From: an uncultured Lachnospiraceae bacterium
GTDB lineage: Bacteria > Bacillota > Clostridia > Lachnospirales > Lachnospiraceae
Direction of reading: 5' to 3'
Assembly: GCA_910588775.1 (NCBI GenBank)
Contig: CAJURH010000008.1
Location: 14,889 to 78,888, forward strand
Length of the DNA stretch: 64,000 nucleotides
In this document: piece by piece, positions 17,374 to 26,474 of the stretch
How positions within the stretch are numbered: the stretch's first letter is position 1
Layout: the number at the start of each line of letters is the position of its first letter
Translations under genes and position numbers: made by a program
The notes under the pieces: generated by a model
Told to the model about the DNA's origin: nothing
What the model saw: the letters and a program-made list of their open reading frames with translations, nothing else
Databases searched by the model: none

Positions 17374-18603
17374 CTTTTCCCTTAAAACCATCTGCATACA
17401 GATATATTTCAGATAATCCCAATACCCCGAAGCCGCCACATCTTCCGCCGCCACGATTTCCACGCTGCCCACTTCTTTCCCATCCAGCAGGTACACGGCC
17501 TTTCCGGTCACATCTCCGGCCTTTATGGGAGCTTTCAAAGTTTTTTTCATATGTATCTCTTTTTTCATGTCGTCCATGGATTTCCCCTCGGTATCCAGGT
17601 AATAAAACGTCTCGCTGAATTTACAGGAAACGCTGCCCTCTATGGTTCCCGTCACCGGCGTCTTCTTCAATTTTTCTTTATGCTCATCCACGAACATGTT
17701 GCATTTGCCGAAACCATAATTTAACATGGCCGCAGCGTCTGCAAAACGCACTTTGTAATCTGGAGCCGTCATTACCACGCCAATTAGCGTTATGCCATTT
17801 CGCACGGCCACCGTGGACACACAGTATTTGGCAATGCTGGTGCTGCCGGTTTTCAGACCCACGCAGCCATCGTAGCTGCGAATCAGCTTATTGGTGTTGG
17901 TCAGGCCAAATTCACTGCTGCCACGCTTGGTCACATGGGTGATGGTATCCATCCATACAGAAGAATATTCCAGAATCTTCGGATAGCGGACCACCAACTC
18001 TCTAGACATCAACGCCACATCGTAAGCGCTGGAATAGTGGTTCTTGGACTCAGTCAGACCACAGCAGTCTTCGAAATGAGTATTCTTCATACCCAGCTCT
18101 TCGGCCCGCTGGTTCATCATCTGCACAAACGCTTCCTCACTGCCGCCGATACGCTCCGCCATGACCACGCTGGCGTCATTTCCCGAGGCGATGACAATGC
18201 ATTTGATCAGGGTCTCCACCGTCTGCTTCTCCCCCTCTTCCAGAAAAACCTGAGAGCCGCCCATAGACTTGGCGTAAGCGCTGGTGGAAACCTCTTCCTC
18301 CATGGTAATTTTCCCATCCTCCAGGGCATCGAAAATTAGAATCAAGGTCATAATCTTCGTGATGCTGGCCGGACTAACCTGCACATCTTTCTCTTTCTCA
18401 AATATAATTTTCCCTGTGGCCGCCTCCATCAATACGCCATGGGGCGCCGCAATCTGAACCGCCGCGCCGCTATCAACGCTCTTTTGCCCCTCTTCCTGGC
18501 TTTGGGGTTCCCCATATGCATCACCAGGAAATAACAGAAGCCCTCCTGCCATGCAGATGATGGCAAGACCCACAATAAACAGGTAAAAAAGCCTATTTCG
18601 CAT
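17371..18603 (-). CDS. D-alanyl-D-alanine carboxypeptidase (DacF type)
   Basis: 410-aa peptidase S11. Signal peptide or membrane anchor at residues 1-30 (LFYLFIVGLAIICMAGGLLLF). Motifs are SPASITK (SxxK), SGND (SxN) and LKTGST (KTG). A C-terminal PBP5 domain and a terminal stretch YWDYLKYICMQMVLREK, possibly an amphipathic membrane anchor, follow. The ATG at 18603 lies 9 bases after GGAG and is preferred over 18624. Acts at the outer face of the membrane on peptidoglycan pentapeptides; a role in spore cortex is possible but not shown. Confidence 0.93.
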   Translation of the reverse strand: MRNRLFYLFIVGLAIICMAGGLLLFPGDAYGEPQSQEEGQKSVDSGAAVQIAAPHGVLMEAATGKIIFEKEKDVQVSPASITKIMTLILIFDALEDGKITMEEEVSTSAYAKSMGGSQVFLEEGEKQTVETLIKCIVIASGNDASVVMAERIGGSEEAFVQMMNQRAEELGMKNTHFEDCCGLTESKNHYSSAYDVALMSRELVVRYPKILEYSSVWMDTITHVTKRGSSEFGLTNTNKLIRSYDGCVGLKTGSTSIAKYCVSTVAVRNGITLIGVVMTAPDYKVRFADAAAMLNYGFGKCNMFVDEHKEKLKKTPVTGTIEGSVSCKFSETFYYLDTEGKSMDDMKKEIHMKKTLKAPIKAGDVTGKAVYLLDGKEVGSVEIVAAEDVAASGYWDYLKYICMQMVLREK

Positions 18604-18677
18604 ATTTTCACACTCCATTTCCATCCTACTTTTATTGTAAGAGGGAAACCGGACAATTATGCAAAAAGTTTGAATGT

Positions 18678-19235
18678 CTAAAAAAAGTATTGGTCTTTAT
18701 AAAATTTATCCTTCTTGGCCGCATACAGGCTGCGCCCCAGATCAATGGTGAATACCAAAAAGGCTAGATTGCCCAGGAAAATCCCCACACGGTAGGGGTA
18801 CGCATTCACCAGCCGGTCCACCATCCGGTGCAGAAATCCAAACAAAAGAATGGTGTAAAGCCCCCAGGCAAGGGTGCTCTCCAGACATACGATGCCCTGG
18901 TAATTAAAAGGTTTATCCTCATAATCCCACCAGACCGCTCCGAACAGATGCTGCATCACCTTGGCCACCAGAAATTCAAAAAATGTGGCGATTAAAGCGC
19001 CCAGAATATAAAGAGCTATGTAATGGCCGTCAAAAGGCCGCAAAAGGAAATAGACCCCCAACGCGCCAAATCCATAGATGGGACAAAAAGGCCCTTTGAC
19101 AAACCCCCGGTTGGTCCAACGGCGGTTGCAAAACGACATATAAGCCGATTCCACCATCCAGCCCAGGATACTGTATACAAGAAACCATTGGATCAAATGA
19201 TAAGCGTCAACGCCCAAAAACTGCCTGCTCAACAT
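18678..19235 (-). CDS. CmpB-type putative ABC transporter permease
   Basis: 185-aa membrane protein of the ABC_trans_CmpB family, named after ABC transporter neighbours although its role is not established. About five hydrophobic segments are visible. The family pattern WWDYEDKPFNYQGIVCLESTLAWG lies in the second half and CPIYGFGALGVY near residue 50. The ATG at 19235 follows AGGAGGG and is preferred over 19253. No ATPase gene is nearby. Confidence 0.8.
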   Translation of the reverse strand: MLSRQFLGVDAYHLIQWFLVYSILGWMVESAYMSFCNRRWTNRGFVKGPFCPIYGFGALGVYFLLRPFDGHYIALYILGALIATFFEFLVAKVMQHLFGAVWWDYEDKPFNYQGIVCLESTLAWGLYTILLFGFLHRMVDRLVNAYPYRVGIFLGNLAFLVFTIDLGRSLYAAKKDKFYKDQYFF

Positions 19236-19267
19236 AGGCCCTCCTTTTCTCAACCTGTCATTGGTCC

Positions 19268-19431
19268 TAGAATGTGTTTGAAAACCGCTTTATGTAAACT
19301 GCATGTCACAATTTGTGGAAGATTTGTTCCAAATGTGGAAAGCGTAGCGGGCTACGCTGACCGAATGCGGGGCAAATATGCCGCAAAGTGGGGCTTGCAG
19401 TTGGCTTAAATGGATTTTCAAACATGCTGTA
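19268..19431. repeat. 164-bp long-hairpin (MITE-like) element
   Basis: The ends are inverted copies of about 27 bases built on TGTTTGAAAA and TTTTCAAACA. Inner arms are also complementary, running from CTGCATGTCACAATTTGTGG to GGGGCTTGCAG. The centre is a perfect GCGTAGC-GG-GCTACGC. Many arm mismatches become G-U pairs if the plus strand is transcribed. No coding capacity. It fills the gap between the CmpB gene and cardiolipin synthase. Transposition is not proven and no target duplication is evident. Confidence 0.8.
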
Positions 19432-19465
19432 GAACATATAAAAAACACTTTATGTCAATCGCGCG

Positions 19466-21001
19466 TCACAACATTGGCGCGAACAGCCGGAGAACGCTTT
19501 GCACCGCCCTCACAACCATATTCCGGTTTTTGCAAAATTCCAGCGTAATCTGCTGGCATGCTTTCTGCGTTTCCAGATAATCCTCCCGCATATCGTGAAT
19601 GACCTGACAGCGGTACAGCCATACGCCATTTTCAAAGTGAAGATACAGACTGCGGTAATCCATATTGATGCTGCCAATCACGGCCAATTCATCGTCACAG
19701 ACAAAAGACTTGGCGTGGAGAAATCCCGGCTGATATTCGAAGATCTTAACCCCCGACTCAATGAGCTGCTCATAATAAGACTGGGTTAGCAAAAACACGA
19801 TCTTCTTATCCGGAATGCCCGGTGTCATAATGCGCACGTCTACGCCGCTTTTGGCCGCCAGACACAAGGCCGTTATCATCTCATTGTCAATAATCAGATA
19901 GGGCGTACAGATGTATACATACCGTTCCGCCCGGTTAATCACATTTAAATATACGTTTTCTCCCACAATCTCGTCGTCCAGAGGCGTGTCGCAGTAAGGA
20001 TGCACAAAGCCATCGGTCTCGAACGCCTCCGGACAGTGTTTGTGAGGCATATAATCCGAGAACTGCACTGGCATCTTGGTGATCACAGACCACATTTGCA
20101 GAAACATCACTGTAAGGTTCCAGACCGCTTCCCCTTTTAACATAATGCCCGTGTCCTTCCAGTGGCCAAACCTCTGACGCAGGTTGATGTATTCGTCCGC
20201 CAGATTGACGCCGCCTGTAAAGCCTGTATAGCCGTCCACCACGCAGATTTTCCGGTGATCCCGATTATTTAAGATTACGTTTAACATGGGCCGAAATGGA
20301 TTGAACGCAGCGCACTTGATGCCTTTTTCCTGCAACTCTTTATAAAAACGGTGGGGCAGGGTGGTGATGCAACCGAAATCGTCGTAAATCAAACGCACAT
20401 CTACCCCCTGGGCCGCCTTTTCCTCCAGAATATTTAAAATGGAATTCCACATCACGCCATCGTTGATGATAAAATATTCCATGAATATGAAGCTCTGGGC
20501 CTTTCCCAACTCCTGTAAGAGCATGGGAAACATATACGCCCCTTCTGAATAATATTCTGCAATGGCGCCTTCCTGGAGAGGAAACTTTGCACAGTCCCTG
20601 ATATACCTGGACTGGTTGGACACGCTCCTGTTTATCTCATCCAGCTTCCTGCGGGTGTCTGGATTCTCTTTCAACAGATCCTGGCCCTCTTCTAAAACCT
20701 CCTCATATTTCCGCTGCATGGCAGACGCCACCCTTGAAGTGCCAAACACAGCGTAAAGGCAAACGCCAAAAATAGGAGTCACCAGAATCAAAATTGTCCA
20801 GGCCAGCTTATACGACGGATTGATCCGCTTATTCACCAGCCACAAGACAATCACCACCGCCACTGTGCTGAGCAAAATACGGTTCACCTGAGACATATTA
20901 TTCAGAAACCAAACCAGCGTCAGCCACCAGACCATCTGCAAAAGCAACGCCACACTGACATAAAACACGCGGTTAAAAAGAATTTTTAATATTTTCTTCA
21001 T
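19466..21001 (-). CDS. cls: Cardiolipin synthase (phospholipase D family)
   Basis: 511-aa membrane enzyme that joins two phosphatidylglycerol molecules into cardiolipin. Two transmembrane helices in the first 65 residues and the Cls N-domain WTILILVTPIFGVCLYAVFG precede two PLD domains. The HKD motifs are HRKICVVD near residue 237 and HAKSFVCD near 416. The ATG at 21001 is the first start that fits the family; the longer frame to 21169 runs through the rpsU gene region. Confidence 0.94.
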   Translation of the reverse strand: MKKILKILFNRVFYVSVALLLQMVWWLTLVWFLNNMSQVNRILLSTVAVVIVLWLVNKRINPSYKLAWTILILVTPIFGVCLYAVFGTSRVASAMQRKYEEVLEEGQDLLKENPDTRRKLDEINRSVSNQSRYIRDCAKFPLQEGAIAEYYSEGAYMFPMLLQELGKAQSFIFMEYFIINDGVMWNSILNILEEKAAQGVDVRLIYDDFGCITTLPHRFYKELQEKGIKCAAFNPFRPMLNVILNNRDHRKICVVDGYTGFTGGVNLADEYINLRQRFGHWKDTGIMLKGEAVWNLTVMFLQMWSVITKMPVQFSDYMPHKHCPEAFETDGFVHPYCDTPLDDEIVGENVYLNVINRAERYVYICTPYLIIDNEMITALCLAAKSGVDVRIMTPGIPDKKIVFLLTQSYYEQLIESGVKIFEYQPGFLHAKSFVCDDELAVIGSINMDYRSLYLHFENGVWLYRCQVIHDMREDYLETQKACQQITLEFCKNRNMVVRAVQSVLRLFAPML

Positions 21002-21020
21002 AGTAATATATGGACCAAGT

Positions 21021-21052
21021 AAAAAACCCCTGTCACAACGGCAGGGATTTTT
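21021..21052 (-). terminator. Terminator after rpsU
   Basis: Minus strand CCCTG, loop, CAGGG and then TTTTTT, directly between rpsU and cls. Confidence 0.85.
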
Positions 21053-21059
21053 GCGCACA

Positions 21060-21236
21060 TTAATTATATTTACGTTTTCTGGCAGCTTCAGACTTTTTCT
21101 TACGGCGTACGCTCGGTTTTTCGTAATGTTCTCTTTTACGAATTTCCTGCTGAATGCCAGCCTTCGCACAGCTTCGCTTAAATCTGCGCAAGGCGCTGTC
21201 TAAAGTTTCGTTTTCTTTTACGATAACATTTGACAT
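21060..21236 (-). CDS. rpsU: 30S ribosomal protein S21
   Basis: 58 aa, basic, starting MSNVIVKENETLDSALRRFKR and ending in a Lys/Arg-rich tail, the normal S21 form. The ATG at 21236 is fixed by family length; the frame extends upstream only into the leader. GGAGG and AGGTG lie 8-14 bases before the start. It has its own promoter and terminator and is monocistronic. Confidence 0.97.
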   Translation of the reverse strand: MSNVIVKENETLDSALRRFKRSCAKAGIQQEIRKREHYEKPSVRRKKKSEAARKRKYN

Positions 21237-21258
21237 AAACTCACACCTAACCTCCCTC

Positions 21259-21287
21259 CAGTTGTAGATTGTGCTTAAATACAACTG
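21259..21287 (-). promoter_or_regulatory. Hairpin in the rpsU leader beside the ribosome site
   Basis: CAGTTGTA (21259-21266) and TACAACTG (21280-21287) form a perfect 8-bp stem with a 13-base loop. Its 3' arm touches the GGAGGGAGG ribosome-binding sequence, so it could affect rpsU translation. The regulatory role is inference. Confidence 0.5.
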
Positions 21288-21313
21288 TATGGGTATTTTA
21301 TTGCACAAAGAAT

Positions 21314-21341
21314 ATTATAGCAGATATTCTCCATCCGTCAA
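21314..21341 (-). promoter_or_regulatory. SigA-type promoter of rpsU
   Basis: TTGACG (21336-21341), 16-base spacer, TATAAT (21314-21319) on the minus strand, about 75 bases before the rpsU ATG. Confidence 0.8.
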
Positions 21342-21387
21342 CTCATTTCCCATAATTTTATAAATTTTTTATAAAGTTGTATTCTCG

Positions 21388-22206
21388 CTACTGCTGTAAC
21401 AGCGGAAGGATTCCCTCTGGCACCTGATTGGCCTGGGCAAGCATAGCCTGGGCGGACTCTCCGAATATATCGTTCTTCACCCGCCGCATTTCCTCTTTCG
21501 CCATATTCACATCCCGAATGCGGCTTTCTGAAGCGGAGATATTAGAAGACATCTCGTTGAGATTGTTGGAGGTGCATTCCAATCGGTTGTAGTAAGCGCC
21601 CACTTTGCCCCTGGCTTGGCTCACATAGTCCACCGCCCACTCAATTTTGGACAAAGCCTCCCGCGCCTGTTCTGCCGTCTCCACAGAGATATCTTTGATC
21701 CCTAAGTTGGCCGCACTCAGATCCGGAAGTTCCACTTTCAACTGGCCACTGGCTTCCGAACTCTCCGATATCTGCAAAGTCAGAGATTCACCGCCTTTGA
21801 AAAGAGCGATTCCGTTAAACTTGGTGGTATCCTCAATGCGCTGCATCTCATCCCGAAGCTGGTCCACCTCTTCCTGAATGGAACCTCGATTTTCTTCGGA
21901 ATATATGCCGTGGGCCGCCTGGACCGACAGCTCCACCATCCGGTTCAGCATACAGTGCGCCTCCTCCATAGCCCCTTCCATGGTACGCACCAGGGAAATC
22001 CCATCTTGCGCATTATCGAACGCCTGGTCAAGCCCGGTCACCTGCGCCCGCATCTCCTCCGAGATGTTTAACCCTGCCGCGTCATCCGCCGCCCGGTTAA
22101 TTCGGTAGCCGGAAGCCAGTTTTTCCAAGTTCTTCTTCTCCAAATTATTATTGGTCCTCAAAGACTTATGTGAATTTAAAGCCTTGATATTGTGTTGAAT
22201 CTTCAT
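21388..22206 (-). CDS. Flagellin
   Basis: 272-aa flagellin with conserved D0/D1 ends and almost no variable domain. The N-terminus is MKIQHNIKALNSHKSL and contains LASGYRINRAADDAAGLNISE. The C-terminus contains SRIRDVNMAKEEM and ends AQANQVPEGILPLLQQ. The ATG at 22206 follows GGAGGG. No other flagellar gene is near; it stands alone between alaS and rpsU. A SigD-like promoter lies upstream. It could be a structural filament protein or a minor one. Confidence 0.93.
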   Translation of the reverse strand: MKIQHNIKALNSHKSLRTNNNLEKKNLEKLASGYRINRAADDAAGLNISEEMRAQVTGLDQAFDNAQDGISLVRTMEGAMEEAHCMLNRMVELSVQAAHGIYSEENRGSIQEEVDQLRDEMQRIEDTTKFNGIALFKGGESLTLQISESSEASGQLKVELPDLSAANLGIKDISVETAEQAREALSKIEWAVDYVSQARGKVGAYYNRLECTSNNLNEMSSNISASESRIRDVNMAKEEMRRVKNDIFGESAQAMLAQANQVPEGILPLLQQ

Positions 22207-22290
22207 GTGTCTTGTTCCCTCCATCCTCAAAAGCCATCTATCCTCAAAAATTGGCCGGATGCGCCAAATTTTATTATCTCAGTTAATTTA

Positions 22291-22317
22291 TTATCGGCAT
22301 TTCCTGGCAACTTCATA
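22291..22317 (-). promoter_or_regulatory. SigD (sigma-28)-type promoter of flagellin
   Basis: The -10 element is a perfect GCCGATAA (22291-22298, minus strand). At the usual 15-base spacing the -35 reads TATG (22314-22317) against consensus TAAA. About 85 bases upstream of the flagellin ATG. Confidence 0.7.
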
Positions 22318-22352
22318 AGATGTAAAGAATATTTTTCTCCAAACAAAAGCTC

Positions 22353-22386
22353 AAAAAAGACGGCGTCCCATTGATAGAACGCCGCC
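22353..22386 (-). terminator. Terminator after alaS
   Basis: Minus strand CGGCGTTC, loop, GGACGCCG, then TCTTTTTTGAGC, nine bases after the alaS stop. Confidence 0.85.
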
Positions 22387-22395
22387 ATTTTCCAT

Positions 22396-25044
22396 CTATT
22401 TTCCGGCTGTCAACTGTTCTTCCAGAACCGCTTTCGCCTGAGCCGCCGCTTCTTTCACCTTGGACGGATCTTTTCCTCCGGCCTGGGCCATGTTGGGCCG
22501 GCCTCCTCCACCGCCGCCTACGGTCTTGGCCAGCGCTTTCACCAGATTTCCCGCGTGGGCTCCGGCTTTTACAGCCTCTGGAGTGGCCATCACCAGAAGG
22601 TTCACCTTGCCATCCTGCACGGAGAGCAGGGCCACCACGCCTTCACCTAGTTTGCCCTTAATCTGATCGCCCAGATCCATCAAACCGTTTCGGTCCACGT
22701 TTTCCACGCAGGCTGACAAAAGCTTCACGCCTGCCACTTCCGTCACCTGGTCCATCACGTCTCCCAGAGAATTCTGGGCCAACTGGCTTTTCAGAGATTC
22801 GTTTTCGCTCTGCAGGGATTTCAAGCTGTCCATCAGGTGAACCAGTCTGTCCTGCAAATCCGCAGGTGAGGATTTCACCGTCTTCGCCGCCTGACAAAGC
22901 TGTTCTTCCAGATTCTGGTAATAGGCCAGCACATGGCTGCCTGTGAGGGCTTCAATCCGGCGCACGCCAGCGGAAATGCCCGCCTCGGATATGATCTTAA
23001 AGAGCATAATCTCTCCTGTGTTTTTCACATGGGTGCCGCCGCACAATTCCTTGGAAAATTCCCCCATGGACACAACCCGGACTTCCTGGCCATATTTCTC
23101 ATCAAACAGGGCCATGGCGCCGGATTTCTTAGCCGCCTCAATGTCCATAATGTTGGTTTCCACCATAAGAGCCGCCTGAATCTGCTCATTGACCAGCTCT
23201 TCCACCTTGGCCAGTTCTTGCTGGGTCATAGCCTGGAAATGGGCAAAGTCGAAGCGAAGCCTGCCGGGAGCCACCAGGGAACCTTTCTGTTCCACATGGG
23301 AACCCAAAACCATTTTCAGAGCCTTGTGGAGCAAATGGGTGGCGCTGTGGTTGCGGGCCGTATCCTGCCGTTCTCCCGCGTTCACTTCCAGACTGGCGGA
23401 CTCTCCCTGGCGAATCAGACCAGAGGTCACCTGACCCACATGGCCGTATTTACCGCCTCTTAACTTGATGGTTGCCGTCACCTTAAATTCCCCGTCTTTG
23501 GTCCGGATGATTCCTCCGTCCCCTTCCTGACCGCCCATGGTGGCGTAGAAAGGCGTCCGCTCCACGAAAACCGTGCCGGACTGACCTTCAGACAGCCCTT
23601 CGGCAATCTCGTCTGTGGTGGTGAGCACTGTAATGGGAGACTCGTAGGTCAGGTTGTCATAGCCCACAAATTCTGTGGTCACCGACGGATCGATGTCGTC
23701 GTAAACCGTGGCGTCCGCTCCCATGTAATTGGTGGTCTCATGGGCCTGCTGAGCCATTTTGCGCTGCTCATCCATGGCGCGCTGGAAACCCTCCTCGTCA
23801 ATCTGGCAGCCTTTTTCCTCCAGGATTTCCTTCGTCAAATCCAGGGGGAATCCGTAGGTGTCGTAGAGCCGGAAAGCGTCCGCTCCGGCCAGAACCTTTG
23901 TTCCGGCTTGTTTCATCTTCTCTTCCAAATCGGCCAGAATCCGCAGACCCTGGTCGATGGTCTTGTTGAATTGATTTTCCTCCTGGGTCAGCACATGGAA
24001 GATAAACTCTTTCTTCTCTTCCAGCTCTGGGTACCCGTCTTTGGAGCCTTCAATCACCGTGGCGCTAAGCTTCGCCAAAAACGTGCCTTCCACGCCCAGA
24101 AGCCTGCCATGACGGGCCGCCCGGCGAATAAGACGGCGCAGCACATAGCCCCGGCCTTCGTTGGCGGGCATTACGCCGTCGGAAATCAAGAAAGTGGCGG
24201 AACGAATGTGATCCGTAATCAGACGAATGGAGACATCGTCCTCTTCTTTTACCTTATAGGGATGGCCGGTAATCTCCGAAACCTTTTCCCGCAGGGCCCG
24301 CACCGTGTCCACATCGAAGATAGAATCCACGCCCTGAACCGCCACTGCCAGCCGCTCCAGGCCCATGCCGGTGTCGATATTCTTGTGCTCCAGTTCTGTA
24401 TAGTTGCCTTCTCCATCATTGTCAAACTGGGTAAACACATTGTTCCACACTTCCATATAGCGGTCGCATTCACAGCCCACCGTGCAATCTGGCTTGCCGC
24501 ATCCATATTCCTCGCCCCGGTCATAGTAAACTTCCGAACAGGGGCCGCAGGGTCCCGCGCCGTGCTCCCAGAAGTTGTCCTCTTTGCCGAAGCGGAAGAT
24601 TCGCTCTGGGGAGACGCCGATTTCTTTTTCCCAGATGGCAAACGCCTCGTCGTCGTCCTGGTACACCGATGGGTAGAGCCTGTCCGCCTCTAAGCCCACC
24701 ACTTCCGTGAGAAATTCCCACGTCCAGCCGATGGCCTCCCTCTTAAAATAATCTCCAAAAGAAAAGTTCCCCAGCATCTCGAAAAAGGTGCCGTGCCGCG
24801 CGGTTTTTCCCACGTTCTCAATGTCCCCGGTGCGGATGCATTTCTGACAAGTGGTCACCCGGGTTCTGGGTGGAATCTCCACCCCGGTAAAATAAGGTTT
24901 CAATGGAGCCATGCCGGAATTAATCAGCAACAAGCTCTTGTCGTTTTGAGGTACCAATGAGAAACTTTTCATGGCCAGATGCCCTTTGCTCTCAAAAAAG
25001 TCCAGGAACATCTGACGCAGCTCATTCACGCCGTATTTTTTCAA
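22396..25044 (-). CDS. alaS: Alanyl-tRNA synthetase
   Basis: 882 aa, usual length. N-terminal class II core: NELRQMFLDFFESKGH, then GMAPLKPYFTG. Editing domain with zinc ligands HSATHLLH and ELCGGTHV near residues 560 and 660. DHHA1 C-terminal domain ends with the GGGGGGRPNMAQAGG region. The start is TTG at 25044, which follows GGAGGCGGACAG; an ATG at 25071 lies upstream of that ribosome site. Confidence 0.97.
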   Translation of the reverse strand: MKKYGVNELRQMFLDFFESKGHLAMKSFSLVPQNDKSLLLINSGMAPLKPYFTGVEIPPRTRVTTCQKCIRTGDIENVGKTARHGTFFEMLGNFSFGDYFKREAIGWTWEFLTEVVGLEADRLYPSVYQDDDEAFAIWEKEIGVSPERIFRFGKEDNFWEHGAGPCGPCSEVYYDRGEEYGCGKPDCTVGCECDRYMEVWNNVFTQFDNDGEGNYTELEHKNIDTGMGLERLAVAVQGVDSIFDVDTVRALREKVSEITGHPYKVKEEDDVSIRLITDHIRSATFLISDGVMPANEGRGYVLRRLIRRAARHGRLLGVEGTFLAKLSATVIEGSKDGYPELEEKKEFIFHVLTQEENQFNKTIDQGLRILADLEEKMKQAGTKVLAGADAFRLYDTYGFPLDLTKEILEEKGCQIDEEGFQRAMDEQRKMAQQAHETTNYMGADATVYDDIDPSVTTEFVGYDNLTYESPITVLTTTDEIAEGLSEGQSGTVFVERTPFYATMGGQEGDGGIIRTKDGEFKVTATIKLRGGKYGHVGQVTSGLIRQGESASLEVNAGERQDTARNHSATHLLHKALKMVLGSHVEQKGSLVAPGRLRFDFAHFQAMTQQELAKVEELVNEQIQAALMVETNIMDIEAAKKSGAMALFDEKYGQEVRVVSMGEFSKELCGGTHVKNTGEIMLFKIISEAGISAGVRRIEALTGSHVLAYYQNLEEQLCQAAKTVKSSPADLQDRLVHLMDSLKSLQSENESLKSQLAQNSLGDVMDQVTEVAGVKLLSACVENVDRNGLMDLGDQIKGKLGEGVVALLSVQDGKVNLLVMATPEAVKAGAHAGNLVKALAKTVGGGGGGRPNMAQAGGKDPSKVKEAAAQAKAVLEEQLTAGK

Positions 25045-25071
25045 CTGTCCGCCTCCTATTTTTTGGTGCAC

Positions 25072-25106
25072 GCTCGGATTCTTCCCCGCATCCGAAGATT
25101 CCGAGC
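25072..25106. repeat. Inverted repeat between tyrS and alaS
   Basis: Arms GCTCGGATTCTTC (25072-25084) and GAAGATTCCGAGC (25094-25106) form a 13-bp stem with one mismatch. There is no U tract on either strand, so it is not a classic terminator. It folds in the alaS leader about 30 bases before the start and could act in processing or expression control. Confidence 0.6.
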
Positions 25107-25134
25107 ATATATTGGATACACGCTGTACTTTATA

Positions 25135-26358
25135 TTATTTCACAAGAATCTTTCTGAATTTCTTCTTTCCCCGTTTCAGCACCAGACCGTCATCCGGAAT
25201 GGCTGTGCGCTCCACCTGATGATGGATATCCGTAATCTTCTGGCCATCAATGGACACGCCGCCCTGCTCAATGGCTCTTCTGGCCTCAGAGCGGGAGGGA
25301 ACCAGATCGGCTTTGCACAGCATGGTGATTACATCCACCTTGTCTTCTTTGAAATCTTCCGCCGTCAATTCTGTGGTGGGCATGTCCTGGGCGTTTCCGC
25401 TGCCAAATAAGCTGCGGGCGCCCTCCTGGGCTTTTTTGGCCTCTTCTTCTCCATGCACCAGGCTGGTCAGTTCATAGGCCAGGATTTCTTTGGCCTGGTT
25501 CAACTGGCTGCCCTCCCAGCTCTCCATCTCCCGAATCTGCTCCAGGGGCAGGAATGTAAGCATGCGGATGCATTTTAACACATCTGCATCGCCCACGTTT
25601 CTCCAATACTGATAGAAATCAAAGGGCGAAGTCTTATTGGGGTCCAGCCACACCGCGCCAGACTGGGTCTTGCCCATCTTCTTGCCCTCGCTGTTGAGCA
25701 GCAGGGTGATGGTCATGGCATAGGCGTTTTCTCCCAGTTTGCGGCGGATTAGCTCCGTGCCGCCCAACATGTTGCTCCACTGGTCGTCGCCGCCAAACTG
25801 CATGTTGCAGCCGTATTTCTGGTACAATGCATAGAAGTCATAGCTCTGCATAATCATATAGTTAAATTCCAGGAAACTTAAGCCCTTTTCCATGCGCTGC
25901 TTGTAGCATTCCGCCCGCAGCATCCAGTTTACGCTGAAATGGGGCCCAATTTCCCTAAGCACGTCCACGTAGTTTAAGTTCATCAGCCAGTCCGCGTTGT
26001 TGACCATCAGCGCTTTGCCGTCTGAGAAATCAATGAAACGGCTCATCTGCTTCTTGAAGCATTCACAGTTGTGGGCGATGGTTTCCGGGGTCATCATCTG
26101 GCGCATGTCGGTCCGGCCGGAAGGGTCCCCCACCATGCCCGTGCCGCCGCCTAAAAGGGCAATGGGTTTGTTCCCGGCCATCTGCAGCCGCTTCATCAGG
26201 CACAAGGCCATAAAATGTCCCACATGCAGACTGTCTGCAGTGGGGTCAAATCCTATATAAAATACTGCTTTTCCATGATTGATCAGCTCTTTGATTTCCT
26301 CTTCGTCGGTCACCTGCGCGATCAGTCCCCTGGCTTGCAGTTCTTCGTACACAGTCAT
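25135..26358 (-). CDS. tyrS: Tyrosyl-tRNA synthetase
   Basis: 407-aa class I synthetase. HIGH motif appears as SLHVGHF near residue 45 and KMSKS as KKMGKT near 228. Tyr-binding GFDPTAD and QFGGDDQW are present. A C-terminal S4 domain (SRSEARRAIEQGGVSIDGQ) binds tRNA. The ATG at 26358 follows AAGGAGGAAAATACC. No T-box leader is recognisable in the short upstream gap. Confidence 0.97.
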   Translation of the reverse strand: MTVYEELQARGLIAQVTDEEEIKELINHGKAVFYIGFDPTADSLHVGHFMALCLMKRLQMAGNKPIALLGGGTGMVGDPSGRTDMRQMMTPETIAHNCECFKKQMSRFIDFSDGKALMVNNADWLMNLNYVDVLREIGPHFSVNWMLRAECYKQRMEKGLSFLEFNYMIMQSYDFYALYQKYGCNMQFGGDDQWSNMLGGTELIRRKLGENAYAMTITLLLNSEGKKMGKTQSGAVWLDPNKTSPFDFYQYWRNVGDADVLKCIRMLTFLPLEQIREMESWEGSQLNQAKEILAYELTSLVHGEEEAKKAQEGARSLFGSGNAQDMPTTELTAEDFKEDKVDVITMLCKADLVPSRSEARRAIEQGGVSIDGQKITDIHHQVERTAIPDDGLVLKRGKKKFRKILVK

Positions 26359-26474
26359 GGTATTTTCCTCCTTGTATCTCCCATATAACATACGAACTCC
26401 CATTATATACCATCCGGTATTTTTCAAGTATACAAACCGCTTATTTCTTTGTCAAGCCTTTGACCTTGGAAAAT

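Noticed and set aside
23740..24693. 317-codon plus-strand frame opposite alaS
   Set aside because: Antisense shadow of alaS; no ribosome site or family resemblance.
26358..26474. T-box leader for tyrS
   Set aside because: The gap is too short and no T-box consensus sequence is present.
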